Below are positions 1 through 7,386 of a DNA stretch of 22,077 nucleotides, piece by piece. Both the position numbers and the translations under genes were made by a program. The notes below the pieces were generated by a model. That model was given only the letters and a program-made list of their open reading frames with translations. It was not told the DNA's origin and searched no databases. Every line of letters begins with the position of its first letter. Position 1 is the first letter of the stretch. Origin of the DNA: VRUB01 sp046758085 (lineage in GTDB: Bacteria > Pseudomonadota > Gammaproteobacteria > Acidiferrobacterales > SPGG2); the NCBI GenBank assembly GCA_046758085.1, contig JBHHZP010000052.1:1-22077 (forward strand), in the 5' to 3' direction.

Positions 1-19
1 GATTTAGGGAGACGAAGAA

Positions 20-742
20 ATGTACAAATTCCGGACACTTCTTTTCATGGTTTTCAGTCTTAGCTTTTGGGCGACGACCAATGCCGCCCAGCTCGTCGTG
101 ATCGCCTCCAACGCGCCGGCATTGAAGGCTGGTGCGATTGTCGACGGCGCAGCGTCGATAACGCTGTCGCCTGGAGTCACCGTCACCCTCATATCGCCGG
201 AAGGCAAGACCATCAAGCTCAAGGGTCCCTACAAGGGCACACCGGAACCGTTACCGAGTGGCAAGACCAACAATCTTCTGAGTTCTTTGTCCCGGATTGT
301 TACCGGCCCGCCCGAGAACGACCCATCGCTTGCGGTGTTTCGTGCGGCACCCGGCGCCGCTCGACCGGGTGTCTGGGCGATCAATGTGGGCCGCTCTGGT
401 GTTTATTGCGTGCGTCCTGACGAGCCTGTGACCCTGTGGCGTGCGCACGCGGGTAAGAAGGTCGTCTTGACCGTCAAACAGGTTGGCGGCCAGCAACGCG
501 AGACTAGAACGGAATGGTCACAAGGAAAGCGGACGATGATATGGCCGGCTGAGCTGCCGCTGGCAGATGGAGTAACTTATCTGGCGCGCCCTATAGGTGG
601 TTATCGATGGGCAAACTTGACGATTCTCCTTGTCCCGACAGAACTCCCAACGCAAGCCCATCGTGCGGCGTGGATGGCGGAAAACGGTTGCGCACGTCAG
701 GCCCGAATCCTGGTAGGCGCTATTGCCCGGCGTGGAAAGTGA
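20..742 (+). CDS. Secreted/periplasmic protein of unknown function, FecR-like beta-rich
   Basis: The 240-aa product starts with a clear signal peptide: Lys/Arg at residues 3-5, a hydrophobic core to about 17 and an Ala-rich cleavage site near 22-23. A purine-rich ribosome site (AGGGAGACGAAG) lies just before the ATG. Residues 26-75 alternate short beta strands and turns (GAIVDGAASITLSPGVTVTL, then GKTIKLKGP), similar to the beta-sandwich of FecR-type and related envelope domains. Cys130 and Cys224 could form a disulfide. No catalytic motif is visible. It converges on a CHASE2 adenylate cyclase gene, a class whose neighbours often include secreted FecR-like proteins, so a periplasmic sensory or scaffolding role beside the cyclase is an inference. 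Whether other genes of its operon lie to the left cannot be seen. Confidence 0.75.
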   Translation: MYKFRTLLFMVFSLSFWATTNAAQLVVIASNAPALKAGAIVDGAASITLSPGVTVTLISPEGKTIKLKGPYKGTPEPLPSGKTNNLLSSLSRIVTGPPENDPSLAVFRAAPGAARPGVWAINVGRSGVYCVRPDEPVTLWRAHAGKKVVLTVKQVGGQQRETRTEWSQGKRTMIWPAELPLADGVTYLARPIGGYRWANLTILLVPTELPTQAHRAAWMAENGCARQARILVGAIARRGK

Positions 743-779
743 GAACCTGCGCGTTGACTGCATTACATGTCTAACTACT

Positions 780-816
780 CGCGCTTGGTGCCGAACGAGA
801 ACAGTGCCCAAGCGCG
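780..816. terminator. Possible bidirectional terminator hairpin
   Basis: CGCGCTTGG (780-788) and CCAAGCGCG (808-816) are perfect 9-bp inverted arms with a 19-nt loop, placed between two convergent genes (stops at 742 and 832). There is no clear T-tract on either side and the loop is long, so an intrinsic terminator is only a guess from position and symmetry. Confidence 0.35.
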
Positions 817-831
817 GTATCGATGCCAGGC

Positions 832-2802
832 TTACTTGTCCGTCATCGCGATGGTGCGTCCGGTTTGCCCAGATTCAAGACGTCGGGTGTGGAAGGCAAT
901 AAGCTGGTCGTCGGGGTATTTCTTCGCGAGATCATCGAAGGCGTGAGCGGATTGAGGATCTGAGCTCTCCATCAGACGATACGCTTCGACGTACTCGACG
1001 GTCTTGAGGCTAGCGGCTTCCGCCTCCGATAGCGGTTCCAGGACCTCGATTGCCTCCGTTTTGCCCTTGAGCACCAACCGGCCGACGGGACGGAAAACGA
1101 TGCCGTTACACTTAGTAGCCGTCGCTGCGCTTATACAGATCCGGGTCCCCAGATACTTGTTCACGCCTTCCAATCGCGCCGCTGTGTTGATGGTATCGCC
1201 GTGAGCGGTGTAGTCGAAATGCTCTTTCCCACCGAAGTTACCTACTATAGCCGGTCCTGTGTTCACACCGATACGCGTCGCTCCGAACGTGATCCCACGC
1301 GTGTCCTGCTGCGAGCGGAAGGATTGGCAGAACCGGTCGAGCTCCATGGCACACCGGACTGCGCGTTCAGCATGGTCGGGTTGATCACCGGGTGCGTTAA
1401 ACATGACGTGAAGTGCGTCGCCGACAAATTTATCGATCGTGCCGCCATAGCGGAGCACGATCTTGCAGGCCTGGTCGAAGTAGGCGTTTAGCAGTGGTAC
1501 AAGAATCGTAGGTTCTATGTGCTCGGTGAGGGCGGTGAAGCCCGCGATGTCCGTGAACATAAAGGTGACTTCACGCTTCTCGCCACCCAGGGCAAGACGC
1601 TTGGGATCGGCCTCCAACTGCGCTATAACGGCCGGCGCAAGGAACTTCGAAAATGCGTGACGGATAAATCGCTTCTGCGCGCGCTCCTGTCGCCAGCGGT
1701 GCGCGCTGAAAAGACCGCCTGACGCAGTAAACGCAATCGTGGGAACTACCAGCGGCACCAACGGGCCGCTCTGCTGAAAAAGCACGAACCCCGCGACCCA
1801 AGCCAGGACAATGGTTAGAATGCCGACCGCCGCTTTGAGGGTGGCCGGTATATCGACAATGGCGATCAATACACCGGCCGTGGCAGACAAGAGGATAAGG
1901 AGTATCTCCTGCCATGTCACGAGCCGTTTTCCTTTGCGCCCATCCAATAGCTGTGACAAGGCCTGCGCGTGCAGCACGACGCCAGGCATGGCGCCGGCGA
2001 TCGGCCCTTTTGTTACGGCGAAAGGCGTACGGTGGCGATCGCTCAATGCCAGGTCGACACCGATGAGCACGATCTTTCCGGCAAACCACGACGACGGCAG
2101 CAATGAAACCGTATGTGCCGGATATATGATAAACGCAGGCGTATCGACATCCGGTTGGCCGCGGTAGTCGAGTGGAATAGTGGCGGCGTCCGGCACCTTT
2201 ACGTCAGCGAGATTGGCCAACGCTGCGGCGAGCCCAAGCACGCGTTGATTGCCTTGTCGTTTGCCCACGTATATCGAACGTACGGTGCCATCAACCGGGT
2301 CTTTGGTCACATAAGCGAGTCCATGCCGGGTGTTCTGGAGATAATTGGTCATAAAAGCGAATTGACGTTCGGTGAGCCCGGCCTCCGCGTCGACCCACAC
2401 GACGATGACGGGGATCTCGAGGCTGCGCAAGGTCGCGCGAAGCTCTGCGTCTTTCTCCGCTTCGGTAGGCTGATCAAACAGGATATCCATACCGATCATC
2501 CTTGGCCCTTTCTGCTCCAGGGTACGCAGGAGATTGCTCAGAAAACGCCGGTCGAGCGGCGAGCGGTAAGGGAGCGTGGCAAGCGTGTCCTCGGTTATTG
2601 CAACGATCACGATTTCCTTTGATTGCGGCATGGCGGGGGTCAAAGCGGCAACCCGTAGGTCATACACCCAGTTCTCGGCTATCCGGCTGGGCGCAAGGAA
2701 CCGCGCGCCCAGGGCACAAAGAAGAGTGACGACGAGGGCAATAACGGACGCATGGAGGAATTCCTTGCGCCGGTTGTGAGGCGTTGTAGACGGATCAGCC
2801 AA
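832..2802 (-). CDS. CHASE2-domain class III adenylate cyclase (membrane sensor)
   Basis: This 656-aa protein should make cAMP from ATP in response to a periplasmic signal. One membrane helix at about 17-37 is followed by a periplasmic CHASE2 domain (about 40-285), three membrane helices (about 299-317, 322-341, 347-366) and a cytoplasmic class III cyclase domain (about 405-590). Visible active-site residues are metal ligands Asp418 (in FTDIAGFT) and Asp462 (in DKFVGD), purine-selecting Lys458 and probably Thr532, and transition-state Asn539 and Arg543 (in INTAAR). Lys plus Thr favours ATP over GTP. About 65 residues of soluble tail follow. The frame opens with TTG at 2802. An in-frame stop lies ten codons upstream and no ATG or GTG precedes the first membrane helix, so TTG is the likely start, with only a weak GGA ribosome site. 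CRP-type sites elsewhere in the window suggest cAMP signalling in this organism. Confidence 0.92.
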   Translation of the reverse strand: MADPSTTPHNRRKEFLHASVIALVVTLLCALGARFLAPSRIAENWVYDLRVAALTPAMPQSKEIVIVAITEDTLATLPYRSPLDRRFLSNLLRTLEQKGPRMIGMDILFDQPTEAEKDAELRATLRSLEIPVIVVWVDAEAGLTERQFAFMTNYLQNTRHGLAYVTKDPVDGTVRSIYVGKRQGNQRVLGLAAALANLADVKVPDAATIPLDYRGQPDVDTPAFIIYPAHTVSLLPSSWFAGKIVLIGVDLALSDRHRTPFAVTKGPIAGAMPGVVLHAQALSQLLDGRKGKRLVTWQEILLILLSATAGVLIAIVDIPATLKAAVGILTIVLAWVAGFVLFQQSGPLVPLVVPTIAFTASGGLFSAHRWRQERAQKRFIRHAFSKFLAPAVIAQLEADPKRLALGGEKREVTFMFTDIAGFTALTEHIEPTILVPLLNAYFDQACKIVLRYGGTIDKFVGDALHVMFNAPGDQPDHAERAVRCAMELDRFCQSFRSQQDTRGITFGATRIGVNTGPAIVGNFGGKEHFDYTAHGDTINTAARLEGVNKYLGTRICISAATATKCNGIVFRPVGRLVLKGKTEAIEVLEPLSEAEAASLKTVEYVEAYRLMESSDPQSAHAFDDLAKKYPDDQLIAFHTRRLESGQTGRTIAMTDK

Positions 2803-2977
2803 GGTGTGTCCGTTCGCAAACGCGATGGCTTAGCGTCGCGACAGCTCCGCGCAGCCATAACGCGCTCGACCATAAATTAAGAACGAGACAACGCATTCAC
2901 GTCAACTACTGGTGCCAGCGCGTTACCGCACCGCTGCGTGAATCGCCGCAAAACCGCGATTGTTTCCGGGGCCTTGC

Positions 2978-3862
2978 CTAACTGACCTCGTGGTTGGCCA
3001 GCAGCTCTAACGCCCGGACCAGGGTGGAATGGTCCATGCTGGCCCATCCGTGCGCGGCGCAGGCATTGAACAGCTCCTGGGTCGCGGCCGTGTTGGGCAG
3101 GCTCATGTTGAGCGCCCGCGCCCCGGCCAGCGCCAGGTTCAGGTCTTTCTGGTGCAGCTCGATGCGAAAGCCGGGATCGAAGGTGCGCTTGATCATGCGC
3201 TTGCCGTGCACCTCGAGGATGCGCGATCCGGCGAAGCCGCCCATGAGCGCGTCGCGCACCCGTGCCGGGTCCACGCCAGCCTTAGCGGCGAACACGAGCG
3301 CCTCGCTCACCGCTTCGATGGTCAACGCCACCACAATCTGGTTTGCTACCTTGGCGGTCTGTCCGGCGCCGTTATCGCCGACCAGCGTGATATTCTTGCC
3401 CATGAGCTCGAACAACGGCTTGATCCTGTCGAACGTGGCCTGCGGCCCACCGACCATGATAGTAAGAGCGGCATTCTTGGCCCCGACCTCGCCGCCCGAT
3501 ACGGGCGCATCCAGATAATCGCAGCCCAGCTCGTTCATCCTGTTTGCAAAGCTCTTGGTTTCAATCGGCGAGATCGAGCTCATGTCGACCACCGTCTTGC
3601 CGGCGCTCAGCCCTTCGGCAGCGCCGTCCGGCCCGAACAGCACCGCCTCGACGTGTGGCGTGTCGGGCACCATGGTGATAACAATCTCGGCTTGCTGCGC
3701 GACTTCCTTGGGGCTCGCGCATTCTACCGCGCCGCCGTCAACGAGTTCCTTAGGCAGTGCGGAGCGATGCTTGACCAGAAACAGCTCGTGCCCGGCGGCC
3801 TGCAGGTGACCCGCCATTGGCCGGCCCATGATACCCACGCCAATAAAACCAATCTTGCTCAT
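2978..3862 (-). CDS. garR: 2-hydroxy-3-oxopropionate (tartronate semialdehyde) reductase
   Basis: The enzyme reduces tartronate semialdehyde to D-glycerate with NAD(P)H, the last step of the glyoxylate to glycerate route. The 294-aa protein has the usual length of the beta-hydroxyacid dehydrogenase family. The Rossmann motif GFIGVGIMG is at residues 5-13, the substrate-binding signature DAPVSGGEVGA at 118-128 and the catalytic Lys171 in GAGQTAKVANQ. A good ribosome site (AGGAGA) lies 8 nt before the ATG. It is the last gene of the - strand cluster, about 200 bp after hydroxypyruvate isomerase, whose product it would consume. Related family members such as 3-hydroxyisobutyrate dehydrogenase look similar, but the neighbouring isomerase favours this call. 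Confidence 0.9.
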   Translation of the reverse strand: MSKIGFIGVGIMGRPMAGHLQAAGHELFLVKHRSALPKELVDGGAVECASPKEVAQQAEIVITMVPDTPHVEAVLFGPDGAAEGLSAGKTVVDMSSISPIETKSFANRMNELGCDYLDAPVSGGEVGAKNAALTIMVGGPQATFDRIKPLFELMGKNITLVGDNGAGQTAKVANQIVVALTIEAVSEALVFAAKAGVDPARVRDALMGGFAGSRILEVHGKRMIKRTFDPGFRIELHQKDLNLALAGARALNMSLPNTAATQELFNACAAHGWASMDHSTLVRALELLANHEVS

Positions 3863-4063
3863 GGTGACAGTCTCCTAGTTATGACCCTATGCATTAAGTG
3901 CTTGCTATTCTTGGTTCGCCGACGTCAGCGATCGGTGAGCGGTGGAGCCCCGCCGCCCTGGCAAAGCCCGCACGAGGCTCCGGGACGCGGCAGAAAAAGG
4001 CGACACCCGGGAGCCGAGACCGGCGGAGCACACTGTACGAGCTATCTGGTGCCTCGGCCACCA

Positions 4064-4861
4064 TTAACGGTGGTTTTTCAGATACGGACGGACCCAGCCC
4101 AGCCCCTCTTCGGTAGTCGTCTGTGGCTTGTACTCGCAGCCCACCCAGCCCGCATAGCCGATGCGATCGAGATGCGCGAACAGAAACGCATAGTTGATCT
4201 CCCCCGTGCCGGGTTCGTGGCGTCCCGGGTTGTCGGCCAGCTGCATGTGCTTGATGACGTCCACATGCTCCGCGATCGTGCGCGCGAGATCCCCTTCCAT
4301 GATCTGCATGTGATAGATGTCATACTGCAACCGCAAGTTCTCGGACCCGACCTCCTCGATGATGGCAAGCGCCTGGTTGGTGTGGCACAGATAGAAGCCC
4401 GGTATGTCGCGGGTGTTGATCGGCTCGATCAACAACATGATACCGGCGTCCTTTAGCTTACTCGCCGCGAATTCGAGGTTGGCGACAAAGATCTCGCGCA
4501 GCTCTTCCGCCGGAACACTGGGGGGCGCGATCCCCGCCAGGCAATTTACCTGTGTACAGCTCAGCGCAGTCGCGTACTCGATGGCTCGACCTACCCCGTC
4601 CTGGAACTCGCCGACCCGATCGGGATGGCAGCCAATGCCGCGCTCGCCGGCGTCCCAGTCGCCCGCGGGCAAGTTGTGCAGCACCTGCACCAGGTTGTTT
4701 GCGTGCAGGTGCTCGGCCAAGGCGTCTTTTTCGTGCGCGTACGGGAAAAGGTACTCGACACCCTTAAAACCGGCTGTTGCGGCGGCCTCAAAGCGCTCGA
4801 GGAAGTCGACCTCGTTGAACATCATGGTCAGATTGGCGGCAAACTTCGGCATGTTATTCAT
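4064..4861 (-). CDS. hyi: Hydroxypyruvate isomerase
   Basis: Interconverts hydroxypyruvate and tartronate semialdehyde. The 265-aa product is a xylose-isomerase-like TIM barrel, close to the roughly 258 aa of the family. It begins in typical fashion (PKFAANLTMMFNEVDFLERF). Expected metal and substrate ligands are visible: Glu146 in LLIEPIN, Asp181 in QYDIYH, Gln207 in HMQLAD and Glu243 in CEYKP. The ATG at 4861 has an AAGGGA ribosome site 7 nt upstream, and Met4 is a weaker alternative. It follows the SAF-domain oxidoreductase by 27 bp and precedes garR. The related 2-oxotetronate isomerase (OtnI) is a possible alternative, but no OtnK or OtnC gene is present. Glyoxylate carboligase is also absent, so the tartronate semialdehyde would come from hydroxypyruvate rather than from glyoxylate. 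Confidence 0.88.
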   Translation of the reverse strand: MNNMPKFAANLTMMFNEVDFLERFEAAATAGFKGVEYLFPYAHEKDALAEHLHANNLVQVLHNLPAGDWDAGERGIGCHPDRVGEFQDGVGRAIEYATALSCTQVNCLAGIAPPSVPAEELREIFVANLEFAASKLKDAGIMLLIEPINTRDIPGFYLCHTNQALAIIEEVGSENLRLQYDIYHMQIMEGDLARTIAEHVDVIKHMQLADNPGRHEPGTGEINYAFLFAHLDRIGYAGWVGCEYKPQTTTEEGLGWVRPYLKNHR

Positions 4862-4888
4862 ATTATCCCTTTGCTAATCGATGATTGC

Positions 4889-6247
4889 CTAAGCGCTGAC
4901 CTTGACCTTACCCGCTGGCCGAAACGCCGTTTCCATCTCACGGCGAACACGCACGGCCTCGGAGGTCTCGTCCATCTCGACATCGGTCCAGCGGATAGAT
5001 TGTCCGACAGCGATGGCGTTCTTGAGTCTGACCCCGTGGGTAAGACCAATAGGCAGGCCACCGCGGGCGAGCGAATCGGCGGCAGGCAGCAGGCGTCCCC
5101 AGACCGTGTAGCCGCCTTCCCCATCCAGGATCTCGCCGCCGGCGAGATCGCGCTTGGCGCTCGCCACCACATCGCCCAGAAAGCCCTGCGCCGCGCCGGT
5201 GGGTTCCGCACGCAACCCGGCGGATGCGACGCTGATACCGAGCTCAAGGCCAATCAAATGAAACGGGCGGTACAGCGCCGAGTAACGCCCGCTGTCATCG
5301 GTGACCAGACCGTACTCGCTGAAGCAGCGGGCGGCGTAGTCCGAGGGTGCTTCGAACGTCACGTACACGCCCCAACGCAGATCACGCTCGACGTTGCTGC
5401 CATCGCGCTGCACCGACGAGACCACCTCTACGGTGCCGGCGTGTTGCAGCATCCCGCCTTCAGCCTGCGGCTTCAAATTCTGTGCGAGCGCGTCCACTCC
5501 GCATGGCGGAAACTCCAACCCCTGCGGTGCCGGCACCAATCCTGTTGCATTGGCGACGGCAGCCATCTCGATTGCCGACTTGGTGCCGTCGAGGAAGGAG
5601 TTGAACATCTTCGGGTTCATGCCGCCGGCTGCGGCCTGCTCCGGCGTCAGGCCGTAGTAGCGCCACACGGTATCCGGCGTGGAGGCGTGGTACTCGGGCA
5701 GGTACTTGGTGCCCTTGCCGGCGCACACGACGTCGAAGCCGGTGGCGCGCGCCCAGTCGACCAGCTCCACGATCAACGCGGGCTGATCGCCGTAGGCCAT
5801 CGAGTACACGACGCCCGCCGCGCGCGCCCGCCGCGCGAGCAACGGTCCCGCCAACACGTCGGCCTCGACATTGACCATGATGATGTGGCGCTTCGCCTCG
5901 ATGCAGGCCAGTGCATGCCGGATGCCGGCCGCCGGGTCGCCGGTGCAATCGATGACCACCTCCATGCTATCGGCGGTGATGAGTGCCAGCGCGTCTTCGG
6001 TAAGATGGATCGATCCCTGTTTGCGCGCCTGCTCGAAGGAGGCCGCTGCGGTTTGCTCATCGGGCCAGCCAGTGCGCTGCAGGGCTGCGCGCGCCCGGGC
6101 GAGGACGAGATCGCACACGGCCAGAATGTGCAGACCGGGCGTACGCCGGGCCTGCGCGAGGAACATGGATGCGAACTTGCCGGCGCCGATCACACCGACG
6201 CGCACCGGGCTCGCGCGTCGCTCACACAGCATGCGGTAGAGGTTCAT
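4889..6247 (-). CDS. NAD(P)-dependent oxidoreductase with C-terminal SAF domain
   Basis: The 452-aa product has an N-terminal Rossmann fold of the homoserine-dehydrogenase/Gfo-Idh type, with GVIGAGKFA at about residues 18-26 followed by an acidic strand end (AVCDL). The C-terminal region (about 365-430, around DLAGGEILDGEGG and GVRLKNAIAVGQSI) is SAF-like, as in proteins related to sialic acid synthase and altronate dehydratase. Homologues of this two-domain type occur in sugar-acid catabolic clusters, but I do not know a proven substrate. The frame extends upstream to 6379, but those residues are Arg/Pro/Ala-rich and unlike a protein start, so ATG 6247 is preferred. No strong ribosome site precedes it. 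Being 27 bp upstream of hyi, it probably feeds hydroxypyruvate or a related 2-keto acid or aldehyde into the following enzymes. Confidence 0.82.
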   Translation of the reverse strand: MNLYRMLCERRASPVRVGVIGAGKFASMFLAQARRTPGLHILAVCDLVLARARAALQRTGWPDEQTAAASFEQARKQGSIHLTEDALALITADSMEVVIDCTGDPAAGIRHALACIEAKRHIIMVNVEADVLAGPLLARRARAAGVVYSMAYGDQPALIVELVDWARATGFDVVCAGKGTKYLPEYHASTPDTVWRYYGLTPEQAAAGGMNPKMFNSFLDGTKSAIEMAAVANATGLVPAPQGLEFPPCGVDALAQNLKPQAEGGMLQHAGTVEVVSSVQRDGSNVERDLRWGVYVTFEAPSDYAARCFSEYGLVTDDSGRYSALYRPFHLIGLELGISVASAGLRAEPTGAAQGFLGDVVASAKRDLAGGEILDGEGGYTVWGRLLPAADSLARGGLPIGLTHGVRLKNAIAVGQSIRWTDVEMDETSEAVRVRREMETAFRPAGKVKVSA

Positions 6248-6420
6248 ATTCGCGATAGACGGGTTTTCGCTCGGGCGAAGGGCGAAGTTTAGCCTTCCTG
6301 GGTGGCGCGGACCAGCGCTGAGCGCGGGGGCCGGCGGGCCCCAGGTAGCAGCAACGGCCGGGCGCACGCCGCGGAGCATGAACGCGCGAGGACACGGGTG
6401 GCGTCAACCGCAGGAGCCGT
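6248..6420. other. Intergenic spacer with a GC-rich hairpin
   Basis: This 173-bp gap lies between the alpha/beta hydrolase and the SAF oxidoreductase genes, both on the - strand. It holds a compact hairpin, GGGGCC (6327-6332) with GGCCCC (6337-6342) around a GGCG loop, and a short tandem GGGCGAA. The hairpin lacks a T-tract. It might adjust expression between the two halves of the operon, but nothing shows a true terminator or a new promoter. Confidence 0.3.
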
Positions 6421-7356
6421 TTACAACAAGCGGGTTTCCGCCGGAGCCGCTGTCGCCTGCACTGAGACGGTGTGGACGCCCCCGTCGAGGGAGGCGGGCC
6501 CGAACAGGGTCTCGAACACGCGGCGGTGCAGAGCGCCGTGCCGGACGCAATCTACGAAGGAATGGTGGGAACGCGAAAGCGTGCGGAAGGTGTAAGGTGT
6601 AGCCAGCCCGCGTGCGGCGGCTATTGTCTTGAGACCCCGGATCCAGCGCCTGCCCCGCTCCAGGCGTGTGGGACCCTGATCGCGGTCAACGCGGTAAGAC
6701 TGTTTCAGTGCGGCATCGCGTTCGATATCCCACTCGCCGACCATGGCGGCAGTGGGGATTCGCAGGAAGGCCTCGAGGTCGAAACGGATGTCTGGCAACT
6801 CGGGCGTGGGCCCCATCCCATGGGGGAAGGGTCTCCCGGGATCCGGCAGCGTGTACCAACCGGCCGCACTGACGATCATGGCCGCCACTCGCCGCGGGTA
6901 GGCCATCGCGTAGCGATGCACAAACTGTGCGCCCCCGGAGTAGCCGAACAGGTAGAGCTTTTCGGTGCTCATACCGGTCAGGCACTGGACCTCGGCCAGG
7001 ATCCGTTCGAGCGCGCGATCGGCGCGCGCGCCGCGTCCGGCACGCCCCAGACGCTGATAATCCGCATAGCGCCTTGCGTGAAACAGCGGGCACAGTAACC
7101 CCACGCCGTAGGCCTCAGCCAGCGCGGCGAATTGCTGCGCTATCTCTCTGGCACCTCGCGTCACCCCATGCACGCCCACCAGCAGCGGTGCCTCGGCCGC
7201 GGCCACACGGCGAGGCAGGAAAAGAAAGTAACGCTGATCAGCGTCGCCCATAAGTGTGCGCCTTACCACCTTACCGCGCGCCACACCCCCTCGGGCGCCC
7301 ACACCGGTGGCACGCCCTGGTTGCGCCATTTCGATGTCGATCCTTCGCCGCTCCAT
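6421..7356 (-). CDS. Alpha/beta hydrolase (PHB depolymerase/esterase-like)
   Basis: The 311-aa product has alpha/beta-hydrolase hallmarks: an oxyanion-hole GVHG at 61-64, the nucleophile elbow GYSGG with Ser140, a candidate acid near Asp210 (VGEWDIERD) and a candidate catalytic His264 or His265 (SRSHHSFVD). The fold and spacing resemble the polyhydroxybutyrate depolymerase/LpqC and feruloyl-esterase-like group. There is no signal peptide, so it probably acts in the cytoplasm on a small ester or thioester. It starts 30 bp after the ABC transporter gene, in the same direction. ATG 7356 is the first start. ATG 7329 (Met10), preceded by AAGGA at a long spacing, is also possible because residues 1-35 are Arg/Gly-rich and look poorly conserved. 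The substrate is unknown. An ester or lactone related to the downstream hydroxy-acid enzymes is an inference. Confidence 0.82.
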   Translation of the reverse strand: MERRRIDIEMAQPGRATGVGARGGVARGKVVRRTLMGDADQRYFLFLPRRVAAAEAPLLVGVHGVTRGAREIAQQFAALAEAYGVGLLCPLFHARRYADYQRLGRAGRGARADRALERILAEVQCLTGMSTEKLYLFGYSGGAQFVHRYAMAYPRRVAAMIVSAAGWYTLPDPGRPFPHGMGPTPELPDIRFDLEAFLRIPTAAMVGEWDIERDAALKQSYRVDRDQGPTRLERGRRWIRGLKTIAAARGLATPYTFRTLSRSHHSFVDCVRHGALHRRVFETLFGPASLDGGVHTVSVQATAAPAETRLL

Positions 7357-7386
7357 CGCCGTCGATCTCGCTGTTACGCCGCCCGA

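Noticed and set aside
2941..2961. Inverted repeat AATCGC/GCGATT just after garR
   Set aside because: Only 6 bp with a 9-nt loop and no T-tract, too weak for a terminator call.
3029..4456. 475-codon open frame on the + strand
   Set aside because: It lies opposite garR and hyi, which have clear family motifs and ribosome sites. Its composition is His/Arg/Asp-rich and fits no family: an antisense shadow in GC-rich DNA.
4625..6292. 555-codon open frame on the + strand
   Set aside because: Antisense to hyi and the SAF-domain oxidoreductase, with no recognisable domain.
6248..6379. N-terminal extension of the SAF-domain oxidoreductase frame
   Set aside because: The extra 44 residues are Arg/Pro/Ala-rich without similarity to a protein start. 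The later ATG directly precedes the Rossmann domain.
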